Assembly: GCA_014607495.2 (NCBI GenBank)
Contig: CP053148.1
Location: 5,704,001-5,768,000, forward strand
Direction: 5' to 3'
DNA length: 64,000 nt
Source: Carposina sasakii
Lineage: Eukaryota > Arthropoda > Insecta > Lepidoptera > Carposinidae
Numbering within the stretch: the first letter of the stretch is position 1; each line of letters begins with the position of its first letter. This document shows positions 10,795 through 24,900 of this stretch, in pieces. The notes below the pieces were generated by a model, which was given only the letters and a program-made list of their open reading frames with translations, did not search any database and was not told the DNA's origin. A program made the position numbers and the translations under genes.

Positions 10795-12844
10795 GTAGTC
10801 GCGTACCAGCGATAGGATAAGCTTGCTGATGGAGTTAGAGTAACGTAGCAGATTACACAAAAGTACTTATATCTCTCGAGAGAAGTCAGTTAATTATTTG
10901 GTGCGTATTAGTATAAAAACGGGTAGGTAGTTAAACTTTATTCGGACTGGACTAACGCCAATTACGATTATAACAATATAAGGGATGGTTAATTTTACAA
11001 TTTGTGACATTTTTTGTATAAAGAAACAAATGTGTCGAGTGTCCTTTGATTACGGAGCGATACCAAAATACATATACCCCAATTTCATTATAGATTTTTA
11101 CGTTCAAAAAGAAACAAACGTGACATTTTTAATGTATATTTAATTCATAGCAGGCTCATTTCAATATATTCATAATATACCTACTCATCTATAAAAGTAA
11201 AATAATAGTCTCACAAATTTTTTACAATCCATAATATCAAGCTTAGTACATAAAAAAATGAGCTTCGCATTGTAGCGCTGGCAGATTGTGTCGTATCACT
11301 TCAACTATACGAGAGTTGCAGAGGCAGAGCGACAGGCGAAATCTAAGGCGCCATTATGTGATGAATAATGTACCTAAGTATGCATAATCATTACGATCTG
11401 TCCTAAGACCACTCGTACATGAGTCAGAAAAAACTGGTTTCAATATGGATGCAACAAGCAGAATTTTTAGGTAGCCAAAATTAGCCTACTTTTCGCGCCG
11501 AAGTATCAGCGATTCATTTGCCAGCAGTCTTAAATTTATGAGCTTGACGTAACAAATCCTAGGGTTGCGATTTAAAAACCTTTCCCAAGATATAAAAAGG
11601 CAGCTAATAATACTGAAAATAAAGGACACCTTACAGCTGTGATTGATTATGTGTTAACTAAAACTATTAGTGATGTATAGTTCAACATAATAGGCAAGTT
11701 ACATACCTTATTACAATAGAATAACAGCCGAAGTGTATGTCTCAGGTTGTTGGTATGAATTCGCTTATCTAATTTTCATTCCAATGAACTTGACCGTGTA
11801 CCTGTGTTAAAAAATACTAAAGAATTGATAACCTCTCCTTTTTGAAGTAGGGTAAAAAGGCACATACGGTTTACAAAAGTAATCACCCGAAGGTTTTGTT
11901 TTGTTCTAAAACTTGAAAGTACCTACCTACATCATAGTACAGTTCACAAAAAATAAAGCATTTCACATATACCAACTTACATAATTTTATAAAGGCACAT
12001 TTCTTATTCATAAAAATGTATTGGCATTACCAACTACATAATAATAATTATAGACTTACGTCAAAAAAATTCTTTTTTAATTAGAGCTAGTAATAGTTTC
12101 AACCGAGTTTCAGAGAGTTTTGGAGTTGACTTATTTTGTTCAAGTGTAAGTTCGGTTAAGAGAACACTCGCCACAAACTATTTTAAAACTGCGCGACTTA
12201 ATATGTGATATTTATAATTACTGTATATATATATTATGTGTAGTCATATATAAATTTGCAGTCAACCACGTTTTTAAACATAGTACAACTCATGTTTAAA
12301 GTTATTTTAATTAGTTAACTATTCTTGTTATGACCTTACATATTGTCATTATTCGAGGCTCTGTATGTGAAGTATCATTAATGGCGTCAAGATATTTACA
12401 TTTAAGTTATTTAATATTGTAATGGCTGTATTACTTCCGTAAATAAATAAATAAATAGAAATAAAATTCGTATTTTCCCCACTGGTAATGTCGTCAATAA
12501 TGTAGTCGATTTGCATGACGGTGAAGAAAAACACAGCAAATCGTTCAAAAATGTCACTAAAATAAAAATTTAAACTTACTGAGCACTACATTTTCTTATA
12601 TACAATATTGTAAGGAAATAACGAATCCGTCGGGTTCTTTATACAAATGCATTGAACAGATTCTAACATAAAGCTACAACTTACATTATTTTACATTGAA
12701 AATTGTGACATAAAGAAACATGAATTGACTGTATACTGAATAAGACTGTGACGGACTAATCGTTTATAAATAAGACCTTTGCTTAACATTTTATGGTCCA
12801 TACGAACCGGATAATAATTATTAAAGAAATAACAAATGCATTGC
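10795..12844 (-). other. Downstream flank and probable 3' UTR of SOWAH
   Basis: About 2 kb of AT-rich DNA with no recognised repeat over most of its length. The part nearest the stop is a reasonable 3' UTR. I could not fix a polyadenylation site. A short AAATAAATAAATA tract lies at 12,440-12,455. A stub resembling the end of a lepidopteran repeat (aattgataacctctcctttt) lies near 11,823; the same end motif recurs at about 59,359. Confidence 0.35.
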
Positions 12845-12946
12845 TTATGTACAATTGGAAGAGCGTTGACGCCACGCAGAGTGGAATCCTGCAGCAGAAT
12901 CCGAGTCTGAGTCTCCTTCCTCGCTCACTCCCATCTGCGCTCTAGG
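12845..12946 (-). CDS. SOWAH: SOWAH exon 11 (acidic C-terminus and stop)
   Basis: 102 nt, acceptor TCTTACAG. It encodes PRAQMGVSEEGDSDSDSAAG then FHSAWRQRSSNCT and a TAA stop at 12,847-12,845. The DSDSDSAAGFHSAW segment is a short acidic plus aromatic tail of the kind that often ends conserved scaffold proteins. Confidence 0.93.
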   Translation of the reverse strand, partial: PRAQMGVSEEGDSDSDSAAGFHSAWRQRSSNCT

Positions 12947-15900
12947 CTGTAAGATGGAAAATAGCCATGGATTTAGCTACTACTAGTAATTATAGCCCCC
13001 ATCTAGATACGTGGCATCCCATGAATGGAAATGGTAGTGCATATGTCTAAAGGCCCTAAGGCCGCGTCCCCATTAGGCAAACAAATAAACCTCATTGGCA
13101 AGAGTGATGTTGGTTCCGAAAACGGGCATAGGAGGATATACTATAAAACGGACTCTAGTGTGAATTTTACCTGATCAGGAGTGGAAGGCGTGCTCCGGCT
13201 ATAAGACTGAACTCCGCGACGACCACTAGCTCCACGCCTGCGAACCTTGTTACTATTCGGCGGAGGCATTAGTTTGTCCTCCTTCTAGAAAAAACACAAG
13301 TTCATCACTCATTAAAAATATCTGGGGCACAGTGATAGGAGGAAGATGACTCTATGGCGTAAAATAGGCTAGGAGGAAGATAACTTTCCGGCATAAGAGC
13401 AGGCAATGATGGGATGGAGGATGGACGAACTCGAAAAGTTTGTCATTGACATTAAATTGACATAATATCGCCAGGGCTGTGGTATATTCCCAATATGGGG
13501 TAACCAGAATGTGCATAATTATAAAAGAGAATAAAAGAGTTCTTAGTGGCCGAAATGAGCAAAAATACCGACCGAATGTATTGACTCAAAAGCAGCAGTG
13601 CAAAACTATTGTCCCGACTACACAAAGAAGAAGTATCACAAGATAATAATTTAGGTTGTAGCATTAAATTTTTATACTTAACTAGCGGACCTGACAGACG
13701 TTGTCCTGTCCCAGGCCTTTGAACTAACGTCATCCAATTGTTTTGCCTTCCCGGACTTTCAAATTTCGAACAAATTGTTTGTATGGGAATGTAGAAAAGG
13801 AATGTTTTAGACATGTTCAGGCATTTAAAAAAAATTTCTCTCCGTTTGAACCATCCCTGTACTTCAAGGAATACGCTAAAAGAAGAATTAGCGAAATCGG
13901 TTTAGCCGTTCTCGAGATTCGCGCTCACCAACACATTTAGCGATTCATTTTTATATTATAGATTATTTGGTTTCTACCCTGCATTATTGAGTTCGTACCC
14001 TAAATTATTTGACTTTACCCTGTACTATATGGTTTTTCCCAACACAATTTGTTCCTCACCTGTATATTATCAGCGGAGCCCCACGTTTTGTGTATATGGT
14101 CGCCCTCGTCAGACCGCCTCTCCTCTCTATCGCGGGTCTTCGGCATGTAACCTCGAGTGGCGCCCACTCCTAGGAAGTTGCTGAAGGCTTCCGTCGTTTT
14201 CTTCACGCGCACATTGAGGGAACCAATACGGAGGAAGCCTTCTTTTTCTGCAATGTAGATGCTTTAATATAAGATGCTTCATAACTCATTAAGATAAGGT
14301 CCTTGTGCCATGGGTACTACGAGTAAGCAACAATATGGTAAGACAAACATATATGGCTTGACATCGATTTTTATTAGATTACTAAATATTAGACCCTGCT
14401 TAGATTCGAACCATGGGCCTGGTCAGTCAACAAACAAACTGCTAACCGCGTCGTCTCTTACATAATTACCTAATTTCACATTAGCAAAGATTAAGAATAG
14501 ACATTAATACCTATTAAGTTTAAAATTTAATCAGTAGATAAATAATACAAGCCCCCAAAAAGCAAAGTTAATTTAACTTGTAGATATAATTTAATGCTTA
14601 GTGCAGAAGAGACGCTATAAAGACAGAAAACTAAATAAAAAATATACTAAATTAAGTTTCTTTTTTAATAAAGCCGTATAAAGCACTTCTATAGGTACAT
14701 TATATTTTAAAGTAAAAAAAAAATACAAAACTCTTACAATTTTACCATGATAATGAAAATACTACATATCCATGTTTATATAGGTATATACAACAACATA
14801 ATCATTGGACCAACAATTATACCCCTAACACCTTTTGTATAACCCAACACACATATACAATAAACCTTGCTTAATATACAGTGTAGGTAGTGAAAGATTG
14901 AAGAGAAGACATTTATCAATAGAAAATTGATCTCCCTCCCCGAAGGACAAACGGAGACAAATAACAAATATGTACATTTAAACACAAGTGACTGAAAAGT
15001 TAAGACGCCAAACACAAATAGGGTACTAACTCTCACGTAATTTACTTTTGATAAGGCACTATGCAAATTATAAAGGCTGTAGTTGAAGGGTAACGTTTAT
15101 CAAAATACTATAAAAACCGAAGGTAACCTGTCCAAGTCCTGGCAAAGTGTTTATTTTTCCAGATAGTGTCTGATAGTCGTTAGTATAGAAACTACTGAGG
15201 AATGTTCATACAATCTTGAAATAAAAAGCCGTTATTTTGAATCTTGACATTTGTGGACAAGTTCCCTTTAGTCTTCTATTTTCGTAGCATGTCGCTTAAC
15301 ATACCCCCTTCTATAGACTCTGTACATATAGCAATAACACTGTTCATGCCTTCCTTAAAAAAATCTGCATAGTGTTTCACACACGTGAGGGTAAGTACAT
15401 AAAAAGTGAATAACCACACTGTGCGGGTAGGTAATGCCTGATCTTACTTGACCCTGGGGTAACAGGGTATGATGACGTCACCCTAATTACTGGCGGGGAC
15501 GATATTGGTCGACGAGAGTCAAACGTATCCGCCTCTGGAAATTGTATTTAAAAGTTTTCCAATTTAAAATCTATTTTTTAAACATTTTACTCCTACAACA
15601 GACACATAACAGGCTGTTTGGAATAATACCTACTTACTGGTTTATTGCAGCGCTATGCCTAATTATGAAACGCACCGCTGCAATTTGATAGTACCTATAT
15701 AATAACTTCTGTTCCTTCATGAAACTCCGTCAGGACTAGAAGCACAAATCACGTAGTTTCTGAGATACCTATTATATAGGTAGTATTATTAGTAGTAAAA
15801 AAAGTATTATTAAGAATAAGATATTTTGTAATACGCTTCACTTCGAGTAATAACACTGTCGTATAACTCGACAGAATAGAACTTGTTCAGCATTTCAGTA

Positions 15901-18900
15901 TTTGTCTGGCTGTCACCCACACCCTGTATAAGGCATTTCTAACACAAAACAATCATGCCATGCTCTCCAGTGGGTAAATACTAGGTTCTTTATACGAATG
16001 TAGACACAATGCATAACGCATCTAAATGCGGTAAAATGTCACTCTAGTTCATTCTACATTTGATAATGATAACACAATAACTCGTAGTTCCATTTTTGGC
16101 CACCGTACCATATAGGTAAGGTTTATTTGGTGGAATTCATGCTTAGTTAGATTGGGGATTTATTAAGGAACTTACTTCTGTAAGATCCCGGCGACAAGGA
16201 CGTGTCCATGTGAACTAAATACTGCCGTGGTTTCTTCCCGGACCAATCGCGGACGTTTGGATCGGCATCTGAGATTACAAAGCAAAAATTATGAAAGCGA
16301 ATTTTAGTTAAATATGCACAGATTAAAATACAATTGTAACCGTGCTACAAAAGTGTTACATTTATACAAATTGAATGTGCTGCCATCTATGTTTTATGTA
16401 TAAAACTAAGCTTACTTACACCATCACACAGTACCTACAGAATGTTCGAAAGCTTTTTACTCGACCGCGAGCTTTGGCGCGAAGTGTGTACTAAAAGCTC
16501 TGCGAGTCTTTAGAGCTCAAAAAGTTTTAATGAAGTTTCACTAGATGGCAGTATGTGTACCTACGCAATACTTTCTACATTTTCCGTAATGAAAGCTTAA
16601 CAGTGGGGTAACCTTTTTACGCGCCGTAACGCTAGCGACTCGCAAGCAAAATCTATGAGATTTAACAGTTTAACGATAGTGTTACGGACGTTACGGACTA
16701 TCGAGAGGTTCGTGCTTGACCCACAGAACAGCTATTGTAGTAATTGTTCCTTTAGTACAGAATGTTAATAAAATCACAAATAAAAGTCGGTTATTATTAA
16801 TTTTACATACATAGTCTTCATTCCAAAATATTACATTATCTCACCATACACTTCAACAAGGAGCCGGTAAACGTTTTCATGTCGATACTGCATAGCGATA
16901 TGTAGCGGCGTGTATCCCTGAAAAGTACGTGATTGATCAAAACATGGTGACAAATAAGGTGTAATATAACCGGAGTGGTAGTTTTTTATTTTATTATTAC
17001 GTAACTTGCAATAGCAACGGTACAGAAAAGAAATAGATTTTGTAGAAAGGTTTTTCTGTAATTCTTAGGGAATTGAAATTAATGGCTCTTATAATATTTA
17101 TTTAACAGTAGGTTATCTCAAAGGGCCATTGCAACGCGATAATTTTCAACCACTTTTGCTATCAGTTTGCTAAGCAAGATAGATATTGTACTACCTAAAT
17201 GGGAATAATTGAAACGACTATGGGTGAGGCCGTAAATTTTGCCACTTTGTAACATAGAGTAACATAGACACTTCTGTGTTATGGTAACGCAAAAGTAACA
17301 CAATAAAAAGTAAAGGTAGTTTCACAAAGTGTTTTTTTTTTACTACCAAAATATTGTATGTTTTTCATAATTGGGTAAATCGACAGGAGAAACAAAATAA
17401 TTTACCTATATTTAGAAGTATTTATTACCTATAAATAATATGTTAATCACAGCAGTTCAAACAATTACAGTAGAAATCTTTTGACGTAAAAGGTTTATTG
17501 TTTGATACTAATTGTATAGCTCTATTTCGATACTCTTTCCATTTTTGTCGTAATTTTTAGTTTGTCTGCTTCAGTATAAGTACTTTTATTTTTTTCATAG
17601 TATTTTGCAGATCTATCTTTCTTTTGCTTTCCTTTGTATTTTTTTCATATTTTTCAGGATTTTTCTTTTTTAATTTATCTTGATACTTTTTCTGTTTTTC
17701 AGCTGCTGTCAATGGCATCTGCGACAATATTCATATCGTTAAATGGGTAAAAGTATAGAAACGTAGGTACTGGGACGGGTGCTGTATTGGTTTCAAAAAT
17801 ACTTACTATGTAGGTACTCGTACCTACTATGGTTAAAATTGAAAAACGGCGATATGCACTTACCTTAAAAACGCTTCAACGTTACGTAACATAAAATAAA
17901 CGTTACCAGTAACATAGAAGTTATATTAAAATAACATAGAAGCGTGATTTTGGAAGACGAAAATCCATAACCAAACCGAGTTACAAGCCAAGACACATTG
18001 ATATATTCTTATAATATAACGTTTCTTAGTACTACATACAATTTGCAACCAAAACCCTGGTATTTACCTTTGTAATTGCCGAAATTCACAAAAAAAAATA
18101 TATATCTGCTGAAAAACACGTTCGCACCTTTGAAATATCCCCAGACCACAAAATAACAGTTAAAAAAATCTTTTTTGGCTTGGATACTCAGTGTTGTGAA
18201 CACCGTTTCAAAATACTACTAACGGCTGTTTAAAATATATTTATGCAAAATTATGGTAACATATAAAATAGTAACACAGAAGCGAAAATGTTGACCCAAA
18301 CCAAAAGTTTGAATAGTAATCTATATGTATAATAAAAATGAAATAATTAATAAACAACACACATTTCAAAACATTGAAGCCAGGTTTTAGGTATTATATG
18401 TAATTAACTGTAAACAATTTCAAAAAAAATATAAACATTTAACGTGATATGTGTTCGACTGAACCAAAAAGACAGCGAATTTTCGCCTAAATTTGAAGAC
18501 CTGTCCGAAATAATTTCATTGTAATCTTCTGATATTAGATCATATATTTACTTTGTGAATATCTAATATATAAAATTCTCGTGTTAGAAGTTAAACTCCT
18601 CCGAAACGGCTCGACCGATTTTCGTAAATCTTAGCATGCATATCGGTTAGGGTGGAGAATCGGACAACATCTATTTTTCATCCCCCTAAATGTTAAGGGT
18701 GGTCCACACCTAAATCTTTTTTTTTTTGTCAAAATTTTTTGTTTTTATTTTTTTATGATACAGCATACAAAAATACATACAACCATGAATTTTCACCCCT
18801 CTAGGATCAACCCCTTTTACATGGCAAAACAACGTTTGCCGGGTCAGCTAGTATTGTATAAGTTAAAGAATAACAGAATTTAGATAACATATTTTAATTA

Positions 18901-21900
18901 TGATTTATCTGATAGTTTTTCTTTTTAATATAAACAGTTATTATCTGGACCATTTTTTTATTTCGATAAGTGGCAAAATTTACGGCCTCATCCCTATACG
19001 TTATTTAAAAAAATGACTAGGTACGAAATAATATTAGGTAATATTATGTCAGAATAACGATATAATATGTGGTAGTGGAATTCTGTGGAATGCCCAACAT
19101 TTACATGATCGTGAATCCTACACAGAAGACAGGTTAGTTTTATCCCACTGATGGCTTGTCGTTGCGATAGTAATACCGCTCAGTACGAGAGGAACTGCAG
19201 TTTCGTACTTTGGTTCATGCACTCAGCCGAGCGGCTGGAGGTGCGAAGCTACCATCCGCGGGATTATGCCTGAACGCCTCTGAAGGAAATTATATAATGT
19301 TTCCTTTCACGTGATTTTTACTTTAAGAATTCAACATAGATTAAATAGGATGGTATTCATAAAATTATTAATAAAGAAAATTGAAAAAATTCTTCACCCG
19401 AGTGGGAATCGAACCCACGACCGCTGCAAACCGTGCCAGCCGCTATAACCACTAAGCCACCGGGTCAATTACTCGGATGACGACTTTTACCATCTCTTTT
19501 CTAAATTACATATTGGCAACGTTATTCTTCATCCCGATAGCTATACCTATACGCTAGCCAAATCTCGGCAAACAAAGCTGAATCCCTCAGCACAATGTTT
19601 AAAGATGAAACGATCAACCATATCTTAACGGATTATAAATTTATCTTAGTCAAATTATTATATATTATAAAATTATTAATAAAGAAAATGGAAAAAATTT
19701 GAAGGTATTTGTTTATAAATAAATTGTGCCTAAAATATATTACTTACTATTAAGAAAAAAGTAATTATCACCTGTTCTGATTAAAATAGTGCCTAGGGTT
19801 TTCAAATATTTATAAATAAGTACCTACTTACCAGTTTTTCACTCTCAAAATATATTTCAACTTTCGATTGATGTCAAAAATAGATTTTAATATGTTTAGT
19901 GTGTTATTTTTTATTACACAACCTAAACTAAACTATTAACTGTATCAATAGATAATAGATACATGCACGTACTCATACCTACATAAAATAAAACATGCTA
20001 TAGTAAAACAATGGATGTAGATACGAACGAGAGGCTGGTTGTAGTGTCTACATAATTAGGGTCCCCTTTGCATAATAACAAAAGACGTATGATCGTCATT
20101 TAACCAACAGAGTCAGTAATAAATAGAGACCATTAATAACTTTAATTAATTGATGTTTTTTTTTACTCGAAATCACTAATAATTGTGACCAACGCTCAGA
20201 ATGTAATACTTATGATATCCTGGTGGGCGACGTGGACTGCAGAAAAACCAAATGTCGAAATTATGCGATATAAAAATATTTTTCTGGGATAAATAGTAGC
20301 CTATGTCCGTCCTTAGGCCTACACTATCTTAAGAGTTACTTTAGCATTTATAATATTAGTAAGGTATTAATAATGGTTGCTACCATTAGTACCTACTAGT
20401 TCTGTACACACAATTTTCACTTAAAGCAACTAGACAGACAGACATGATAGTAATTTACAAAATAACGGCAAAACGTCGTATGACCTGCCACATTTTTTCT
20501 ATTAAAAAAAGTTACATTCGCATTTTGTCCAGGCATTTGCTACTAAACAATTCCAGTAGTTTGCCATTTACATTTGATTTATATATGATAGGCCTATTTA
20601 CCTCGCAATGCGCGTTAGTGAAGGAAACATAAATATATCGGGAGCGTGGAAGGAAATACATAAATATTAGCTCTATACACGTGTATTTTATGAATCTAAT
20701 GGAAATAAACACGCACGTCCTATGGACGGATTGCGGGTGTAAAGTTTAAACCTAAGTGTAACTTTTTAGTTTTTTGTGGTAAAAAAAAAACGTAGCTGTT
20801 ATTTGCGAACCCATCCGTATAGACATAAAAAACATAGCCATTGTTTAACACGTCAAAAGAAGCGCTTCGTGTAGCGCAATCTGAACCAATCACTGCGGGT
20901 TACATCTGCCAGTCGGTACTGTAACATAGACGTTGCGAGACGTTTTGTGTACGGCCGCTCTATAACGGCACCGCCAACTTGGCAAATTAAAGCACCTAAA
21001 TCGGTAGGTACAATTTTGGCGACATCAAAAATCAAATGACCGACTTTTCTTAGATAGTTCTGCACCATCATCAACTTCATCATTTCCCGTCATAAAGAAT
21101 CATCTTTCCCGACTATCCTTACACTCTATACAGAAATAGAAAGGGGTATCTACCTATGGATATTTTCCCTTTAATAAATCCATTTCGCATCGATACGAAC
21201 CTAAACAAACCGCTACAAGTGTCGCCAGTGTCTTCTCATAAAGTATTATTATGACCTTGAGTTTAGAGTTTCCATCTATTCCCGCCAAAGCTGATATACG
21301 ATAGTGTGCTCATATAGTGCACCTGCTTCTTCGCGCCTCATATTGCCGATTCAAATATTTAAATATATTGAATAATATTCGCGATAGATATTAAAGTCGA
21401 TAAACCGAATATAAAAGAAACGACAGCTGTGCGCGTCGAGGGAAATATTCGTAGCTTTTGGCCGGCCAATCGATAAATTAATTCTTTCACTTTAACCATT
21501 CTATAACAAATCTTCAAGATCTGACTCTGCTATACTAAATGTAGCTGGAAGATCTCCTTCGCGATCCTTCAATTTTGTAAACCCCATTTTTTAAAACACA
21601 CACCACCGTGTATATATTTTTTAAAGATTACTCGTATGAGTAGGTATCGTAAGAGAGTAAGAGCCTGATCTTTTACATCCAACTACAGTATGTTAAACAT
21701 GGCTGCAGGATCTTATTCGCTATCCTGCAGTTCTGGCAACCCCATTTATAGGAACGCAGTGAAGACTTCATCAAAGCATTTAAGAACGTGACGTCAACTT
21801 TGATAACGTTTATATTAAACGCACTAACGTGAAATGGATTCAGTTTAGTATGTTTTATTCCGAATCTACAAGTAGTAGACCGAGAGCCGTAAGCTGAAAT

Positions 21901-24900
21901 ACTTAGGTATATTTAAAAAAAACTGCTTGCTAGCATAGTAGGTACCTATACTACCTGGGCTGTATGTACTCCGTGTAACAAAAGGAGTGCTATAAAATTA
22001 TGTATAAATAAATAAAAACCCATAAATATACCATATACCTACCATTGTATCGAATTGAAGTCAATATACAAAAATATCATACTACGGACCATATTTTAAA
22101 GGTACCTCTCCCTAAGATCCCATATACAGGCTGAAACTGCCAATTGTAACGGCTGCATTTATACATATATACAAACTAGTCTTAGACCCGCGTACCCGCT
22201 ACAAGTCCAACCTACACACGAGATCGGAAGAAGCACCTGAATACTACAAATTATAGAATCTTAACACATTATTAAACAGATGGCTGAATATTCCAACAGC
22301 TCTCAAGCTAGTAAGTAAGTAATAAAAGAGGACTTACCCCATTCTGCCACCGTACGCCAACGAGACACCACATGAAAAAGAGTGTAACGACACTTTAACG
22401 ATACAATAAAACAGGCAAAATAGGACGAGTTAATTTGATTGATCATCAAAAGTTTCTGCGTACCACTTAAATATATGGCCGTTGTTAACAGGACATCACG
22501 ATGGCGAACAGAAAAGACCTTGGGTACTGGGAACTACGATAAAATATAGGCGATATAGCTTACAGGTAGGTACAGGCGACAGAAAGGACCAACAGGAGAT
22601 GGCCTAACAAGCTTATTCATAGAAAATAACGTCAGAAGAATTGCGCCATATGTACCTATAGGTATGTTGTCCGCGGCATGATTTTGTCAAAAAGTGACAT
22701 ACAGACGGTATAGAGACGAACAAAGCGACCGATTTCCGTAGAATCCGTATGTTATAAGAAAAACAGTAGCAATGCGATAGCGAAAACATACGAGACGCAC
22801 AAGTTAGTTAATTATAGGTATAATATATTTTTAAGAGGAGGGGTTTCAATGTGCCTGCTAAATGCGTTTAATGTCTAGTTTAATCATTAATAAGTTAAGA
22901 CCATAGGGTTCTTAATGTGGGACTAGGTTAGTGTTTCGCCACACTTGTGTAAAAGACGTCAGTGCCAGTAACTGAACCTAAAACATACAATTAAATTGAA
23001 TGTGCTCTATTGTCTCGTTATACTATGTCCGTTAACCAGATAAAAGACACCAATAAGGCAAGCGGCCAGTTTATTCCTTTTCTAAGATCTCCACATTTTA
23101 CTGCGAATTTTTTACAACGTACGTGAGCATTTTAAGTTTTTTTTCTAATCCAATTAAATTCTATTAAGTTTCCGCTGTTTTCTTCCATAGATTTTTCTGC
23201 TAACTTATGATCGACGGATTTTGATAGGGTTTTTACGTACCATATTAACGTTAGGTACATCTCGTGTGATACAAGGGTGTACGTACACCTAGTTTATATG
23301 TAGCATAAATGTGGCAGGTGAACTAAAGGTATTCAAATAAATGAATGGATTTTACTAGTTAATTACACTTGGCTTGGGTTCAATTTAACATGACCGCTAG
23401 TGTCTTGATATTTTAATCAACTATAGCGGACGCGTGAACTTTAGAATTCTCATTATTTCCCGTTCCCGTGGGGTTTTCGGGATTTAACAGTAGTAAGTTA
23501 TTTCTTATTATATCAGCTATATACCAGTGGAAGTTCCGCCAAAAGCGGTCCAGCCGACTCTAAATGCCTTCTACTGAAAAATATAATCAATTATATTTTT
23601 TATATGACTTGAATCAATTCAAGTCGTCTTACACATACATTTTCTTTTGGACAGTTATCTTGTAACTAAACATTGGATGAGCTGATTGGGTTTTGCCAGA
23701 TATCTTAGCGCGCATTTCCTAAGTTAATCCCAAGATTCACCGTTGAAGGGTTCTTCAAGAAGGACATATTATAAGCCATATCGTTATGTCCTGTCAACAA
23801 GGCCAACAGAGAACCACCTCCCTGATGTACAGACAGGTGGCATTTTGTAAAACTCTGCAGAATAGATTAGATTGGAGTCAAACGTGGTGTTGTTACAGTT
23901 TGCTGCCTACTGCTTAAATTTCGGGTAAAATTTCCGTACCATCCTGCATGTATACAAATATTATAATTTTCTATTGCTTCAGTAAAGCTGACAACTAAAA
24001 CCGCACTCTGAAACGTTTAATGGTAACTTTAGCCACTTCTAAATAAGCATCACTCTGTCTCTATGATATGAGGGTATAACCAAAATTAACAAGTTTTATG
24101 GTAATTAGTTAAAGAACCTTTCTGAGTGCGGCTGTAAGACAGTTTAGTACACTCACCGATCGCTCGTTGACAACATGGCGAGTGACTCCCGCCAGTAGCT
24201 TGACTAGATTCTCGTCGCCGCGTTTGCAAGCCCAGTGCATTGCCGTCTGCAAGACAATCAAGTTAACTTGTTCATAATTAAATTAGTAAACGTTGCTGCG
24301 GTTATATTAAAAACAATTCAATACCCGGCTGGATAATTGTTGTAGGTAGGTATAACATTTTTCGCCATATTTGCCGAGAACTTCATCTAAACACGATTTC
24401 AAAACTGACTGCTTAAATAATATTCCCCTCTTTAGTACACTACTTTACGCGATCCAGCCTCAGCTTCATCAATTTCAAAATTGCAATTTTTAAACTATGC
24501 CTATGTTTAAAAGTAGGTGTAAGGTTTCCACACTTTTGCTCAGTCTTTTTGGATTCTCCTCAATTGATAACTTCTGCCTGAACCAACATTTTTAATATCA
24601 TTAGATATAATAAAGAGAAGCCCCAGTTCGTCCCACTAGTTAGGTATAAAGAAGGGGGTTTAGCTTCACCCTTTAATCTACTAGTATGATGTCATCACCA
24701 TCTAGAACTCGATTCTTAATTTGCATATAAAACAATAGTCGATAACAATCATGCATGGTTTGATTACGCACGATTATTCGACAAAAAAGTGATTTAGAGT
24801 TGATTGCACTGCACGCATCGAATATTCAATTACTTAGGTAATTTTTTTTTCGGAGATATTTCTACATTACAAAACCATACATAAGAGCCAAGATCATTTA

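Larger units (their letters stand above)
17221..18996. mobile_element. 1.8-kb element with inverted ends GGG(a)TGAGGCCGTAAATTTT
   Basis: The left end (17,221-17,248) and right end (18,967-18,996) are inverted copies with at least 22 identical bases (core GAGGCCGTAAATTTTGCCAC). TA/TAT flanks are present on both sides. The interior repeats gtaacatagaag-like motifs (17,250; 17,890-17,942; 18,256-18,285). It also has a degraded minus-strand reading frame at about 17,718-17,530 that begins MPLTAAEKQKKYQDKLKKKN, a lysine-rich start seen in transposon-encoded proteins. A second element is nested at 18,565-18,852. Confidence 0.7.
16918..24156. other. SOWAH intron 6
   Basis: 7,239 bp, GT-AG. The left third is filled by the 1.8-kb TIR element, the 28S fragment and a tRNA-like element. 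The right part (about 20.4-24.1 kb) is mostly unrecognised. It includes a diverged pair of about 60 bp at 21,530 and 21,688 (both ending aaccccat) and a stub of a Helitron-like repeat near 23,455. Confidence 0.8.

Noticed and set aside
13452..13814. 120-codon minus-strand frame in intron 9
   Set aside because: Overlaps a Helitron-like element and has no family match.
19394..19470. Functional tRNA gene
   Set aside because: The T arm is perfect, but the D and acceptor stems mismatch and no proper anticodon loop forms.
20853..21083. 76-codon minus-strand frame
   Set aside because: Composition is plausible, but there are no splice sites or known motifs, and it lies within a SOWAH intron.
22218..22245. 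Sequencing-adapter-like string agatcggaagaagcacc
   Set aside because: It resembles the start of a common adapter but carries an extra base and diverges after about 15 bases. Chance is more likely; raw reads would settle it.
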